Shown piece by piece: positions 7,331 through 13,399 of a DNA stretch of 13,399 nt. The notes under the pieces are model-generated. The model was not told the origin of the DNA and did not search any database. It saw only the letters and a list, made by a program, of their open reading frames with translations. The stretch is from JAYPEY01 sp047618185 (GTDB lineage: Bacteria; Verrucomicrobiota; Verrucomicrobiia; Limisphaerales; JAYPEY01): the NCBI GenBank assembly GCA_047618185.1, contig JBLHKZ010000155.1:1-13399 (forward strand), given 5' to 3'. The position numbers and the translations under genes were made by a program. The stretch's first letter is position 1; each line of letters starts with the position of its first letter.

Positions 7331-8604
7331 CGCTCGAGTATCATGCCGGCGCCGACGGTGTTGTTGGTCATCTCGTCCACGAGGATGAAACTGCCGGTGA
7401 GCCGATTGCGGGTGTAGGGATCGAAGAACAGCGGGTTTGACGCGCGCAGCACGACGCGGCCGATGTCGTTGAGCCGCATCTCACGGTCGTCCTCGATCTT
7501 GTGCAGCGTGTTGACGTCCACCTTGTAGCGGACCTCTTTCACGATCGCTTTGACTTCCCGCGACGTGTGCCGAAGTCCGATTTTTGATCCGGGTTTGAGA
7601 GTCGCGGATTCGGAAAACCAGCAGACCATCGCCTCGACATCCTGACCGACGGTCGGCTGGTTGTTGGGCTTGACGATCATGTCGCCTCGGCTGATGTCAA
7701 TCTCGTCTTCCAGGGTCAACGCGACCGACATGGGGGAAAAGGCTTCGTCGAGTTCGTTCTCAAATTCGTGAATGCCCTTGATCCGCGTGGTGAAGCCAGA
7801 GGGAAGCACCATGACTTCGTCGCCTTTCTTGAAAACGCCGCCGACGACGCGGCCGCCAAAACCGCGAAAATCGTGGTGCTCCTTCGACTGAGGGCGAATC
7901 ACCCATTGCACCGAGAAACGGGGATCGACGTGGTTGAACTCGTCGCCGATGTAGACCGTTTCCAACGTGTAGAGCAGGGCGCTGCCCTGATACCAGGGCA
8001 TGTTCTCAGACTTGTCGACGACGTTGTCCCCATTGAGCGCGCTGATCGGAATGAAGTCGATATGCGGCACGTTCAGACGTGAGGCGAAGTCCTTGAAATC
8101 GGCGACGATGCCGTCGAAGACCTCCTCCTTGTAGTCGACCAGATCCATCTTGTTTACGCAGATGATGACGTGCTGAATCTGTAGCAGGGATGCGATAAAC
8201 GAGTGTCGGCAGGTTTGCTCGATGACGCCCTTGCGCGCGTCGATGAGGACGATCGCGAGGTTGGCGGTCGAGGCGCCGGTGACCATGTTTCGCGTGTATT
8301 GAATGTGGCCGGGCGTGTCGGCGATGATGAACTTGCGCCGAGGCGTCGCGAAGTAGCGGTAAGCGACATCGATGGTGATGCCCTGTTCGCGTTCGGCGCG
8401 CAGTCCGTCGGTCAATAGGGCAAGGTTGACGATCTCGTCGCCGCGCTGCCTGCTGCTTTGCTCGACCGCCTCCATCTGATCTTCAAAGATCGCCTTGCTG
8501 TCGTAGAGCAGTCTCCCGATGAGCGTGCTCTTGCCGTCGTCCACACTGCCCGCCGTGGTAAAGCGGAGCAGGTCCATATCCAAATAGCCTTTTTCCTGAG
8601 TCAT
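7327..8604 (-). CDS. cysN: Sulfate adenylyltransferase subunit 1 (GTPase) CysN
   Basis: CysN is the regulatory GTPase of ATP sulfurylase; with CysD it makes APS from sulfate and ATP, driven by GTP hydrolysis. The 425-residue protein has an EF-Tu-like G domain: G1 GSVDDGKST (19-27), G2 GITID (75-79), G3 DTPGH (96-100) and G4 NKMD (151-154), followed by two beta-barrel domains ending in VDEMTNNTVGAGMI. Length fits stand-alone CysN without a fused APS kinase, and a separate cysC is present. ATG 8604 is chosen over an in-frame TTG at 8619 because the family starts shortly before the LLRFxTxGSVDDGKS motif. No clear Shine-Dalgarno is seen at either. It is the last gene of the sulfate cluster, unusually separated from cysD by trxA. 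Confidence 0.95.
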   Translation of the reverse strand: MTQEKGYLDMDLLRFTTAGSVDDGKSTLIGRLLYDSKAIFEDQMEAVEQSSRQRGDEIVNLALLTDGLRAEREQGITIDVAYRYFATPRRKFIIADTPGHIQYTRNMVTGASTANLAIVLIDARKGVIEQTCRHSFIASLLQIQHVIICVNKMDLVDYKEEVFDGIVADFKDFASRLNVPHIDFIPISALNGDNVVDKSENMPWYQGSALLYTLETVYIGDEFNHVDPRFSVQWVIRPQSKEHHDFRGFGGRVVGGVFKKGDEVMVLPSGFTTRIKGIHEFENELDEAFSPMSVALTLEDEIDISRGDMIVKPNNQPTVGQDVEAMVCWFSESATLKPGSKIGLRHTSREVKAIVKEVRYKVDVNTLHKIEDDREMRLNDIGRVVLRASNPLFFDPYTRNRLTGSFILVDEMTNNTVGAGMILER

Positions 8605-8642
8605 TTTCTTAAGTTCCAAATCTCAAATTCTGAATTGTTTGC

Positions 8643-8675
8643 AACCACGAATGGACACAAATCCACACGAATAGG
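8643..8675 (+). repeat. 33-bp intergenic repeat, CACGAAT type, left copy
   Basis: After AAC come three 10-bp units: CACGAATGGA (8646-8655), CACAAATCCA (8656-8665) and CACGAATAGG (8666-8675). It lies between the trxA stop and the cysN start. It matches, in opposite orientation, the copy at 9033-9065 in 27 of 33 positions, including the outer 16 bases without mismatch. Confidence 0.88.
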
Positions 8676-8707
8676 ATGCGGATGTTGGACATCGTGATTC
8701 TTACGGT

Positions 8708-9034
8708 TCACTGATTTGCGGTTGCGGATTCGTTGACCCAATCGAGCAAGCCCTGTTTTGACTGCATGCCTGATTTTTGTCCGACGGGGCCGCCGTTGTG
8801 AAACACGATAAAAGTTGGCACGGCGGATATTCCGAACGCGCTGGCGAGCTGCATGTTCTCCGCCGCATTGATCTTCACCACTTTCATGTGTTCAGATTCC
8901 TCGGCGGAGAGTTCCTCCAAAACCGGCGCCATCATCCGGCACGGCCCGCATTGATCCGTGTAAAAATCAACCAGGACCGGAAGGTCGCACTTGGAGACCT
9001 CGGCTTCGAACTCACTGGCGGTGATCTGTTTCAT
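8708..9034 (-). CDS. trxA: Thioredoxin, CGPC active site
   Basis: A 108-residue single-domain thioredoxin, the normal family length. It shows the redox motif Cys29-Gly-Pro-Cys32, the fold residues LVDFYTDQ before it, and the cis-proline Pro73 (AVPTF). The residue before the first cysteine is Gln (DQCGPC) where most thioredoxins have Trp (WCGPC), which may shift its redox or partner properties. It lies between cysD and cysN. Because the CysH here is of the thioredoxin-dependent PAPS reductase type, this protein is a natural electron donor for it. The ATG (9034-9032) has no Shine-Dalgarno: the 39-nt spacer after cysD is almost wholly a 33-bp repeat whose last unit includes the start codon. A second inverted copy follows the stop. 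Confidence 0.93.
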   Translation of the reverse strand: MKQITASEFEAEVSKCDLPVLVDFYTDQCGPCRMMAPVLEELSAEESEHMKVVKINAAENMQLASAFGISAVPTFIVFHNGGPVGQKSGMQSKQGLLDWVNESATANQ

Positions 9035-9065
9035 GATTCGTGTTTATTAGTGTCCATTCGTGGTT
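9033..9065 (-). repeat. 33-bp intergenic repeat, CACGAAT type, right copy
   Basis: Read on the minus strand it is AAC followed by CACGAATGGA (9062-9053), CACTAATAAA (9052-9043) and CACGAATCAT (9042-9033). It fills the cysD-trxA spacer, and its final bases overlap the trxA ATG. It is the inverted partner of the copy at 8643-8675; the AACCAC ends of both copies face outward from trxA. Confidence 0.88.
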
Positions 9066-9073
9066 GAACCGGA

Positions 9074-9988
9074 TCAGAAGTAGCCTTCCTTCTTGCGGTC
9101 CTCCATGGCGGTCTCCGAACGTTTGTCGTCGGTCCGTCCGCCGCGTTCGGTTTGCCGGGCGGCCGCGACTTCCTCGATGATTTCGTCGACTGTCGCGGCG
9201 GCGGATTCACAGCAGCCGGTGCAAGTCGCGTCGCCGACCGTGCGGAAGCGGATGGTGCGTTTCTCCGGCTTTTCGCCGTCGAGCAGAGTGATGAACTCGG
9301 TGAGGGCGAGCAGGACTCCGTCACGTTCGATGACGTCGCGTTCGTGGCTGAAATAGATTGAAGGGAGGGGGAGGCTCTCCAGCTTGATGTATTGCCAGAT
9401 GTCCATCTCGGTCCAGTTGCTGAGTGGAAAAATTCGGAAGTGTTCACCCATGGCCTTGCGGCCGTTAAAGAGATTCCAAAGCTCGGGCCGTTGATTCTTC
9501 GGATCCCATTGACCGAACTCGTCCCGATGCGAGAAGAAGCGCTCTTTGGCGCGGGCCTTTTCCTCATCGCGTCGCGCGCCGCCCATGGCGGCGTCGTACT
9601 GGCCCTCTTCGAGACCGTCGAGCAGGGTGACGGTCTGCAGTTTGTTGCGGCTGGCGCGGGGGCCTTTCTCCTCGGCGACGCGGCCGTTGTCGATGGAGTC
9701 CTGCACGTATTTGACGATCAGCTTCGCGTCGATGTCGGTCATGAACTGGTCGCGGTAGGCGATCGTTTCCGGGAAGTTGTGGCCGGTGTCGATGTGCATC
9801 ATGGGAAAGGGCGTGCGCGCGGGCCAGAATGCCTTGCGGGCGATGTGCGCCATGACGATCGAATCTTTGCCGCCGGAGAAAAGCAGGACGGGCTTCTCGA
9901 ATTGCGCGGCCACTTCGCGAATGACGAAGATGGCTTCGGCTTCGAGGTGCTTCAGATGGGTCAGTCGATATCCGTGGTGTTGTTCCAT
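9074..9988 (-). CDS. cysD: Sulfate adenylyltransferase subunit 2 CysD
   Basis: CysD is the catalytic ATP-sulfurylase subunit that forms APS from ATP and sulfate, working with CysN. The 304-residue product (E. coli: 302) starts MEQHHGYRLTHLKHLEAEAI and has the pyrophosphatase loop SGGKDS (38-43), HIDTGHNFPETI, GGARRDEEKARAKERFFS and the conserved C-terminal DATCTGCCESAA. ATG 9988 is chosen because it gives the standard length and N-terminus; the open frame upstream, to 10231, runs inside cysC and is not family-like. It starts 29 bp after the cysC stop, with no clear ribosome site. The CysD-CysN pair is normally adjacent, but here trxA and repeat DNA lie between them. Confidence 0.96.
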   Translation of the reverse strand: MEQHHGYRLTHLKHLEAEAIFVIREVAAQFEKPVLLFSGGKDSIVMAHIARKAFWPARTPFPMMHIDTGHNFPETIAYRDQFMTDIDAKLIVKYVQDSIDNGRVAEEKGPRASRNKLQTVTLLDGLEEGQYDAAMGGARRDEEKARAKERFFSHRDEFGQWDPKNQRPELWNLFNGRKAMGEHFRIFPLSNWTEMDIWQYIKLESLPLPSIYFSHERDVIERDGVLLALTEFITLLDGEKPEKRTIRFRTVGDATCTGCCESAAATVDEIIEEVAAARQTERGGRTDDKRSETAMEDRKKEGYF

Positions 9989-10017
9989 AACGTTCAGAAG
10001 GGGAGAAGCGGCGCGGG

Positions 10018-10632
10018 TCAGTCCGCGCTCGGCTGGATGAGCGGTTTGACGGCGGCGTAAAGTCGGTCGAGCGAGGCGTTCAGATCTTCGGTGTCGGTGT
10101 CGATCACGAGGTCGGCCCGGTCGGGCTCTTCGAAGGAGGAGTCGCGGCCGGTGAAATGCTTGATCTCTCCGGCTTTGGCTTTGGCATAAAGGCCTTTGAC
10201 ATCGCGTTGTTCGCAGGTCTCGAAGGAGCATTTGACGAACACTTCGAGGAAATCATCCGCGCCAACGATTTCGCGTGCCTGGGCGCGCAACTCGTTTTTC
10301 GGCGTGATAAAGGAAGCGATGGTCACGACGCCTGCGTGGCAGAGGAGTTTGGCGACCTCCGCGATGCGCCGGATGTTTTCTTTGCGGTCGTCGTCGGTGA
10401 AACCGAGATTGTTGTTGAGGCCCGTGCGAATGTTGTCGCCGTCGAGGATCTGGGTGAATCGGCCCTCTTCGTGCAGGCGACGTTCCAGGGCATGGGCAAG
10501 CGTGCTCTTGCCGGAGCCGGAGAGGCCATAGAGCCAGATGACTTTTCCGCGTTGGCGCAGCAAAGTTTCCTTGGTGTCCCGATCGAGCATCCTGTCGAAC
10601 TCGGGGTGTATATTGGCCGGCGCGCTCCCCAT
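10018..10632 (-). CDS. cysC: Adenylylsulfate (APS) kinase
   Basis: CysC phosphorylates APS to PAPS with ATP, the second activation step. The 204-residue product has the P-loop GLSGSGKS (36-43), LDGDNIR (63-69), the APS-binding NNNLGFTDDDRKENIRR region (73-89), and KGLYAKAKAGEIKHFTGRDSSFEEP near the end. The segment after the central strand reads FITPKNELR (108-116), whereas E. coli has FVSPHRAER, so the usual Ser and Arg are changed here. The start at 10632 overlaps the last base of the cysH stop (TGATG), which implies coupling. The open frame begins 14 codons earlier, inside cysH, but the overlap start gives the better N-terminus. Its presence shows the pathway goes through PAPS. Confidence 0.94.
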   Translation of the reverse strand: MGSAPANIHPEFDRMLDRDTKETLLRQRGKVIWLYGLSGSGKSTLAHALERRLHEEGRFTQILDGDNIRTGLNNNLGFTDDDRKENIRRIAEVAKLLCHAGVVTIASFITPKNELRAQAREIVGADDFLEVFVKCSFETCEQRDVKGLYAKAKAGEIKHFTGRDSSFEEPDRADLVIDTDTEDLNASLDRLYAAVKPLIQPSAD

Positions 10633-11399
10633 CAGATGACGTAATCCGTGTTGTCGTTTTCGTGGAGGCCACACTCGCGCTTGAGGCCGAAGAAACGCGT
10701 TTGTTCGGCGGTCATGTCGCCGGTCGGCTTCTGGGTCGTGTGGGTGTCGCCGATGGAGAGATAGCCTTCATCCCAGAGCGGATGGTAGGGGAGGCCGTGC
10801 TTGCCCAGATACCGGTAAACGTCCTTGTCCGTCCAATCGATGATCGGATGAATCTTGAGTCGCTTATTGCTGACGGCGAGGACGGGCAGTTTGCTGCGGC
10901 CATTGCTCTGCTGACGGCGCAGGCCGGCGAGTAACGCCTGCGCCCCCAAATCTTCGAGCGCGCGATTCATGGGCTCGACCTTGTTCGCCAGGTTGTATTT
11001 CCCGATGCCCTCGACGCCTTGCTCCCAAAGTCTGCCGTCGCGCGCTTCCTGCCAAGCCGGGCTGAGATCGGCGCGATAGACCTTGAGGTTGAGTTTGAAT
11101 CGCTCGGTGAGCTTGTCGATGAACGTGTAGGTCTCGGGAAAGAGATAGCCGGTGTCGACCAGCACGACGGGGATGTCCGGCCATTGCTGGGACGCCAGAT
11201 GAAGCGACACGGCGGCCTGCGCGCCAAAACTGGACGACAGCACGATCCGCGGCATGAAGGTCTCCAACGCCCATGCCACGCGCTTCTCCGCCCCCGTTTC
11301 CTCCAGGCGGGCGTTGGTCTCCCGGAGGTCGAGATCGAGGTGGCTGAAGAGCGTCTTCTCGCCTGCTTCCGTTTTCTGTTCTGCTACGGATTCAGACAT
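10632..11399 (-). CDS. cysH: Phosphoadenylylsulfate (PAPS) reductase, thioredoxin-dependent
   Basis: CysH reduces PAPS to sulfite and adenosine 3',5'-bisphosphate. The 255-residue product has the modified pyrophosphatase loop SSSFGAQ (55-61), VDTGYLFPETY (81-91) and the C-terminal catalytic motif ECGLH with Cys243. Cys243 is the only cysteine in the protein. The paired cysteines that hold the 4Fe-4S cluster in APS reductases are absent (the matching stretch reads YNLANKVEPMNRAL). This indicates a PAPS reductase of the E. coli kind that needs thioredoxin or glutaredoxin, consistent with cysC and trxA in the same cluster. The stop overlaps the cysC start. The region upstream is a 197-bp spacer with repeats, so cysH may have its own promoter. 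Confidence 0.94.
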   Translation of the reverse strand: MSESVAEQKTEAGEKTLFSHLDLDLRETNARLEETGAEKRVAWALETFMPRIVLSSSFGAQAAVSLHLASQQWPDIPVVLVDTGYLFPETYTFIDKLTERFKLNLKVYRADLSPAWQEARDGRLWEQGVEGIGKYNLANKVEPMNRALEDLGAQALLAGLRRQQSNGRSKLPVLAVSNKRLKIHPIIDWTDKDVYRYLGKHGLPYHPLWDEGYLSIGDTHTTQKPTGDMTAEQTRFFGLKRECGLHENDNTDYVI

Positions 11400-11415
11400 G
11401 GCAGCTTACTTTCTT

Positions 11416-11448
11416 AACCACAGATGAACACAGATAAACACAGATGAA
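11416..11448 (+). repeat. 33-bp intergenic repeat, CACAGAT type, left copy
   Basis: AAC followed by three 10-bp units: CACAGATGAA (11419-11428), CACAGATAAA (11429-11438) and CACAGATGAA (11439-11448). It lies 17 bp upstream of the cysH start. Its inverted partner is at 11549-11581. It has the same architecture as the CACGAAT pair near trxA but a different core. Confidence 0.9.
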
Positions 11449-11548
11449 TTCTGAACAGGAGGGAACAGAGAAAACGGAGGAATACGACCCGAAGCGTCAG
11501 CCCCGTGAGTAAGCTTGCTTCCTTTCAACGTCGCCAGGCGTTGTCCGA

Positions 11549-11581
11549 AATATCTGTGTCCATCTGTGTTCATCTGTGGTC
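11549..11581 (-). repeat. 33-bp intergenic repeat, CACAGAT type, right copy
   Basis: On the minus strand it reads GAC followed by CACAGATGAA (11578-11569), CACAGATGGA (11568-11559) and CACAGATATT (11558-11549). It matches the left copy at 11416-11448 in 27 of 33 positions, with differences at the second unit's end and the inner tip. It starts 15 bp downstream of the sir stop. Confidence 0.9.
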
Positions 11582-11596
11582 GTTCGCCTTGATAAA

Positions 11597-13279
11597 TTAA
11601 TTGGATTCCGCGATGGCTGCCGCGTGTTCGGGCAAAATGACCCTCGCGCAATAGTCGCCGAAACGTTCGCCATTTTCGCGCTCAGCTTTGAAGCGCACAA
11701 AGAGCGGCGTGAGCTCGGCGATGATCTCGTCCTCAAGCACGGTGTCCTTCCAAAGGGTGTTCAATCGCGTGCTGGTCTCGTTTCCTCCGAGGTAGATCTG
11801 GTACTTCTTCGGCGACTTACCGACGAATCCCAGCTCGGCCATGTAGGGGCGGGCGCAGCCATTAGGGCAGCCAGTCATGCGGATGACAATCTCTTCGTCG
11901 GGTAGTCCGGCGTCGCTTAGCGCCGCGCCGATCTGGTCGATCAGGTCCGGCAGGTAACGCTCGGATTCGGCCAGAGCCAGACCGCAAGTGGGCAGGGCGG
12001 GGCAGGCCATCGACGCGCGTTGCAGCGCCGTGCTTTGATTTTCGACCGGCACGCCGTGGTCGGCGAGGATCTGTGTAATGGCGTCTTTGTTCGCCGGATC
12101 GATGCCGGTCAGGACAATATTTTGCGAAGGCGTTAAACGCGCCTCGGGGCGGAACTGATCGACGATCTTTCGCAGCGCCGCCTTGAGTTGATAACCTTCA
12201 ACATTCTTGATCCGACCTGAGGACACGTGCAGTCCCAGGAAAAGCTTGTCGCCCAGTTGTTCGTGCCAGCCGAACAGATCGCCCTGACTCTCGAAGGTGT
12301 AGTCCCGCGCCGGGTCGAGTTTGACGCCGGTGCGGGTCTCCAGCTCACCGCGAAACCAGTCGGCGCCTTTTTCTTCGAGCACATATTTTAGGCGCGCGTG
12401 TTTGCGGTCGCAGCGATCGCCGAAGTCGCGATGCACGGTCAGCACAGCCTTGGAGACTTCCACGATCTTTTCCGGCGTGAAGAAGCCGATCACGTCGCCC
12501 GTGCGGGGATAGGTCTTAATGTTGTTATGTGTGCGGCCCTGACCGCCGCCAACCACCAGGTTGTATCCGACCAGTTCTCCATTTTCCTCAATCGCGATAA
12601 AGCCGAGGCAATTGGTGAACACATCCGTGTCGTTCAACGGAGGAATCGCGAAGGCCGTTTTAAATTTCCGCGGCAGGTAGGTCTTGCCGTAAAGGGGATC
12701 CACAAAGCCTTCATGCTTCTCATTCAGATCCAGCTTCACGCCTTCCACCCAGATATCCACGTAGGAGGGCGTGATGGGAAGCAGCGCGGCAGCGACCTTG
12801 CGACAATCCTCCAGCGCCGCTTCGCGCAGGGAGTTCGTCGCTGGTGTGGGGGGAGACATGACGTTGCGATTCACGTCGCCGCAGGCGGCCAGGGTGTCGG
12901 CCATGGCGTCGTTGATGCCCTTGATGACCTTGCCGAGGCCTTTCTTGATGATGCCATGAAACTGAAAGCTCTGGCGTGAGGTGATCCGGAGCGTCTGGTT
13001 GCCGTATTTGTCAGCGAGTTCGTCGTAGGCCAGATAGAGGTCCGGCGAGAGAATGCCCCCTGGAATGCGGCCCCGAACCATGAACATGAACTTCTTGCCG
13101 CCCTTGCGATTGTCCCGGTCGTCCTGCTGGTAAATCCCGTGAAACTTGATGAACTGCTGGTCGTCCTTGTCAAACCGGTCCGCCTCGGGGTCGGCCATAG
13201 TCTGCGCGATTGATCCGGCCAAGGTCGGGCTGTTGTCCTTGATGATCTCGTTGTGCGTGCGTTTTGCTTCAGTGGCCAT
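11597..13279 (-). CDS. cysI: Assimilatory sulfite reductase hemoprotein (CysI/Sir type)
   Basis: This siroheme and 4Fe-4S enzyme reduces sulfite to sulfide with six electrons. The 560-residue protein matches the E. coli CysI length (570) and layout: FHGIYQQDDRD (47-56), ITSRQSFQFHGI (99-110), the substrate-site DVNRNV (135-140), GKTYLPRKFKTAF (198-210), and the cluster-siroheme cysteines 426, 432, 471 and 475 in ACPALPTCGLALAESER and TGCPNGCARPY. No flavoprotein subunit (cysJ) is seen in the window, so the electron donor (ferredoxin or a CysJ encoded elsewhere) is undecided; the gene could equally be named sir. ATG 13279 fits the family start. A promoter candidate lies just upstream, making this the probable first gene of the sulfate cluster. 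Confidence 0.94.
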   Translation of the reverse strand: MATEAKRTHNEIIKDNSPTLAGSIAQTMADPEADRFDKDDQQFIKFHGIYQQDDRDNRKGGKKFMFMVRGRIPGGILSPDLYLAYDELADKYGNQTLRITSRQSFQFHGIIKKGLGKVIKGINDAMADTLAACGDVNRNVMSPPTPATNSLREAALEDCRKVAAALLPITPSYVDIWVEGVKLDLNEKHEGFVDPLYGKTYLPRKFKTAFAIPPLNDTDVFTNCLGFIAIEENGELVGYNLVVGGGQGRTHNNIKTYPRTGDVIGFFTPEKIVEVSKAVLTVHRDFGDRCDRKHARLKYVLEEKGADWFRGELETRTGVKLDPARDYTFESQGDLFGWHEQLGDKLFLGLHVSSGRIKNVEGYQLKAALRKIVDQFRPEARLTPSQNIVLTGIDPANKDAITQILADHGVPVENQSTALQRASMACPALPTCGLALAESERYLPDLIDQIGAALSDAGLPDEEIVIRMTGCPNGCARPYMAELGFVGKSPKKYQIYLGGNETSTRLNTLWKDTVLEDEIIAELTPLFVRFKAERENGERFGDYCARVILPEHAAAIAESN

Positions 13280-13310
13280 GGTTAATGATTAGTGTTTTAG
13301 TAATGATGCT

Positions 13311-13339
13311 TATGTAAACAGTTTATTCCAGACGGTCAA
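13311..13339 (-). promoter_or_regulatory. Candidate sigma-70 promoter of the sulfate cluster
   Basis: On the minus strand TTGACC (13339-13334) and TACATA (13316-13311) are separated by exactly 17 bp. The -35 matches consensus in 5 of 6 positions, the -10 in only 3 of 6. The implied transcript would begin about 25 nt before the sir ATG. The region is AT-rich relative to its surroundings. Confidence 0.4.
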
Positions 13340-13384
13340 CCCGTTTTTCAAGTCAAATGGCGAAATTCTTCAAAAAACGGTTGA
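13336..13384. promoter_or_regulatory. Imperfect dyad overlapping the sir -35 region
   Basis: TCAACCCGTTTTTCAAG (13336-13352) and CTTCAAAAAACGGTTGA (13368-13384) are inverted copies, 14 of 17 positions matching without gaps, separated by 15 bp. One arm overlaps the TTGACC box. This placement suits an operator for a regulator of sulfur assimilation, but the dyad could also be part of a terminator of a gene beyond the right edge. Confidence 0.35.
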
Positions 13385-13399
13385 GCCGAGGAATCTCTG

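Larger units (their letters stand above)
11400..11596. other. Spacer between sir and cysH, mostly repeat DNA
   Basis: The 197-bp spacer contains two inverted 33-bp repeats with exactly 100 bp between them (11449-11548). Small open frames here are built from the repeats and look spurious. I see no clear terminator for sir and no clear promoter for cysH. In a read-through transcript the two arms could pair to close a large stem-loop. Confidence 0.6.

Noticed and set aside
8643..9065. Classical insertion sequence around trxA
   Set aside because: No transposase and no target-site duplication are visible; the repeats alone do not show a mobile element.
9392..10060. 222-codon plus-strand open frame opposite cysD
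   Set aside because: Antisense shadow of cysD, running into cysC, with no family features.
11406..11736. Small minus-strand open frames in and around the sir-cysH spacer
   Set aside because: Their sequence is largely translated 33-bp repeat (for example MNTDGHR and VFICVHLWL), and one runs antiphase into sir.
13283..13307. Direct repeat TAATGAT twice before sir, possibly a degenerate copy of the 10-bp units
   Set aside because: The similarity (CACTAATCAT on the minus strand) covers one unit only and the AT-rich context makes chance likely.

Overview
The window holds two conserved metabolic gene clusters facing each other, plus the start of a ribosomal operon and a lone molybdenum-cofactor gene. 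The organism is a bacterium of moderately high G+C. I lean towards Verrucomicrobiota or a related PVC lineage. The reasons are the protein flavour, TTG and GTG starts, frequent weak Shine-Dalgarno sequences, and short intergenic repeats of the 'AACCACAGATGAACACAGAT' and 'AACCACGAATGGACAC' kind, which I recall from that group. This assignment is from memory and is not proven by the sequence.

Layout. Positions 1-775 (minus) carry rpsB (ribosomal protein S2), cut by the left edge inside a repetitive acidic tail. Positions 776-1081 are a mostly non-coding divergent region. Positions 1082-1621 (plus) carry mobA. Positions 1829-6684 (plus) form a compact NAD-salvage operon: nicotinate phosphoribosyltransferase, glutamine-dependent NAD synthetase, a Nudix/winged-helix NrtR-like protein, and nicotinamidase. 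It ends at a likely hairpin terminator. Positions 6746-7330 (plus) encode a membrane metal-dependent hydrolase of the YdjM type. Its stop codon overlaps that of the convergent cysN. Positions 13279 down to 7327 (minus) form an assimilatory sulfate-reduction cluster in the transcription order sir (cysI), cysH, cysC, cysD, trxA, cysN.

How the genes work together. PncA turns nicotinamide into nicotinate, the phosphoribosyltransferase makes nicotinate mononucleotide, and NadE makes NAD from deamido-NAD. The NadD adenylyltransferase step is not encoded here. The NrtR-like protein probably senses ADP-ribose or a related nucleotide and may control the operon. In the second cluster CysND makes APS, CysC makes PAPS, CysH reduces PAPS to sulfite with thioredoxin (a trxA gene is present), and Sir reduces sulfite to sulfide. 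CysH has a single cysteine and lacks the iron-sulfur cysteines of APS reductases, which fits the presence of CysC.

Most of the window is ordinary core metabolism, and I see no new defence, mobile or biosynthetic system. The least explained structure is two pairs of inverted 33-bp repeats built from three 10-bp units each. One pair brackets trxA, splitting the usual cysD-cysN pair, and supplies the whole trxA leader. The other pair fills the sir-cysH spacer.
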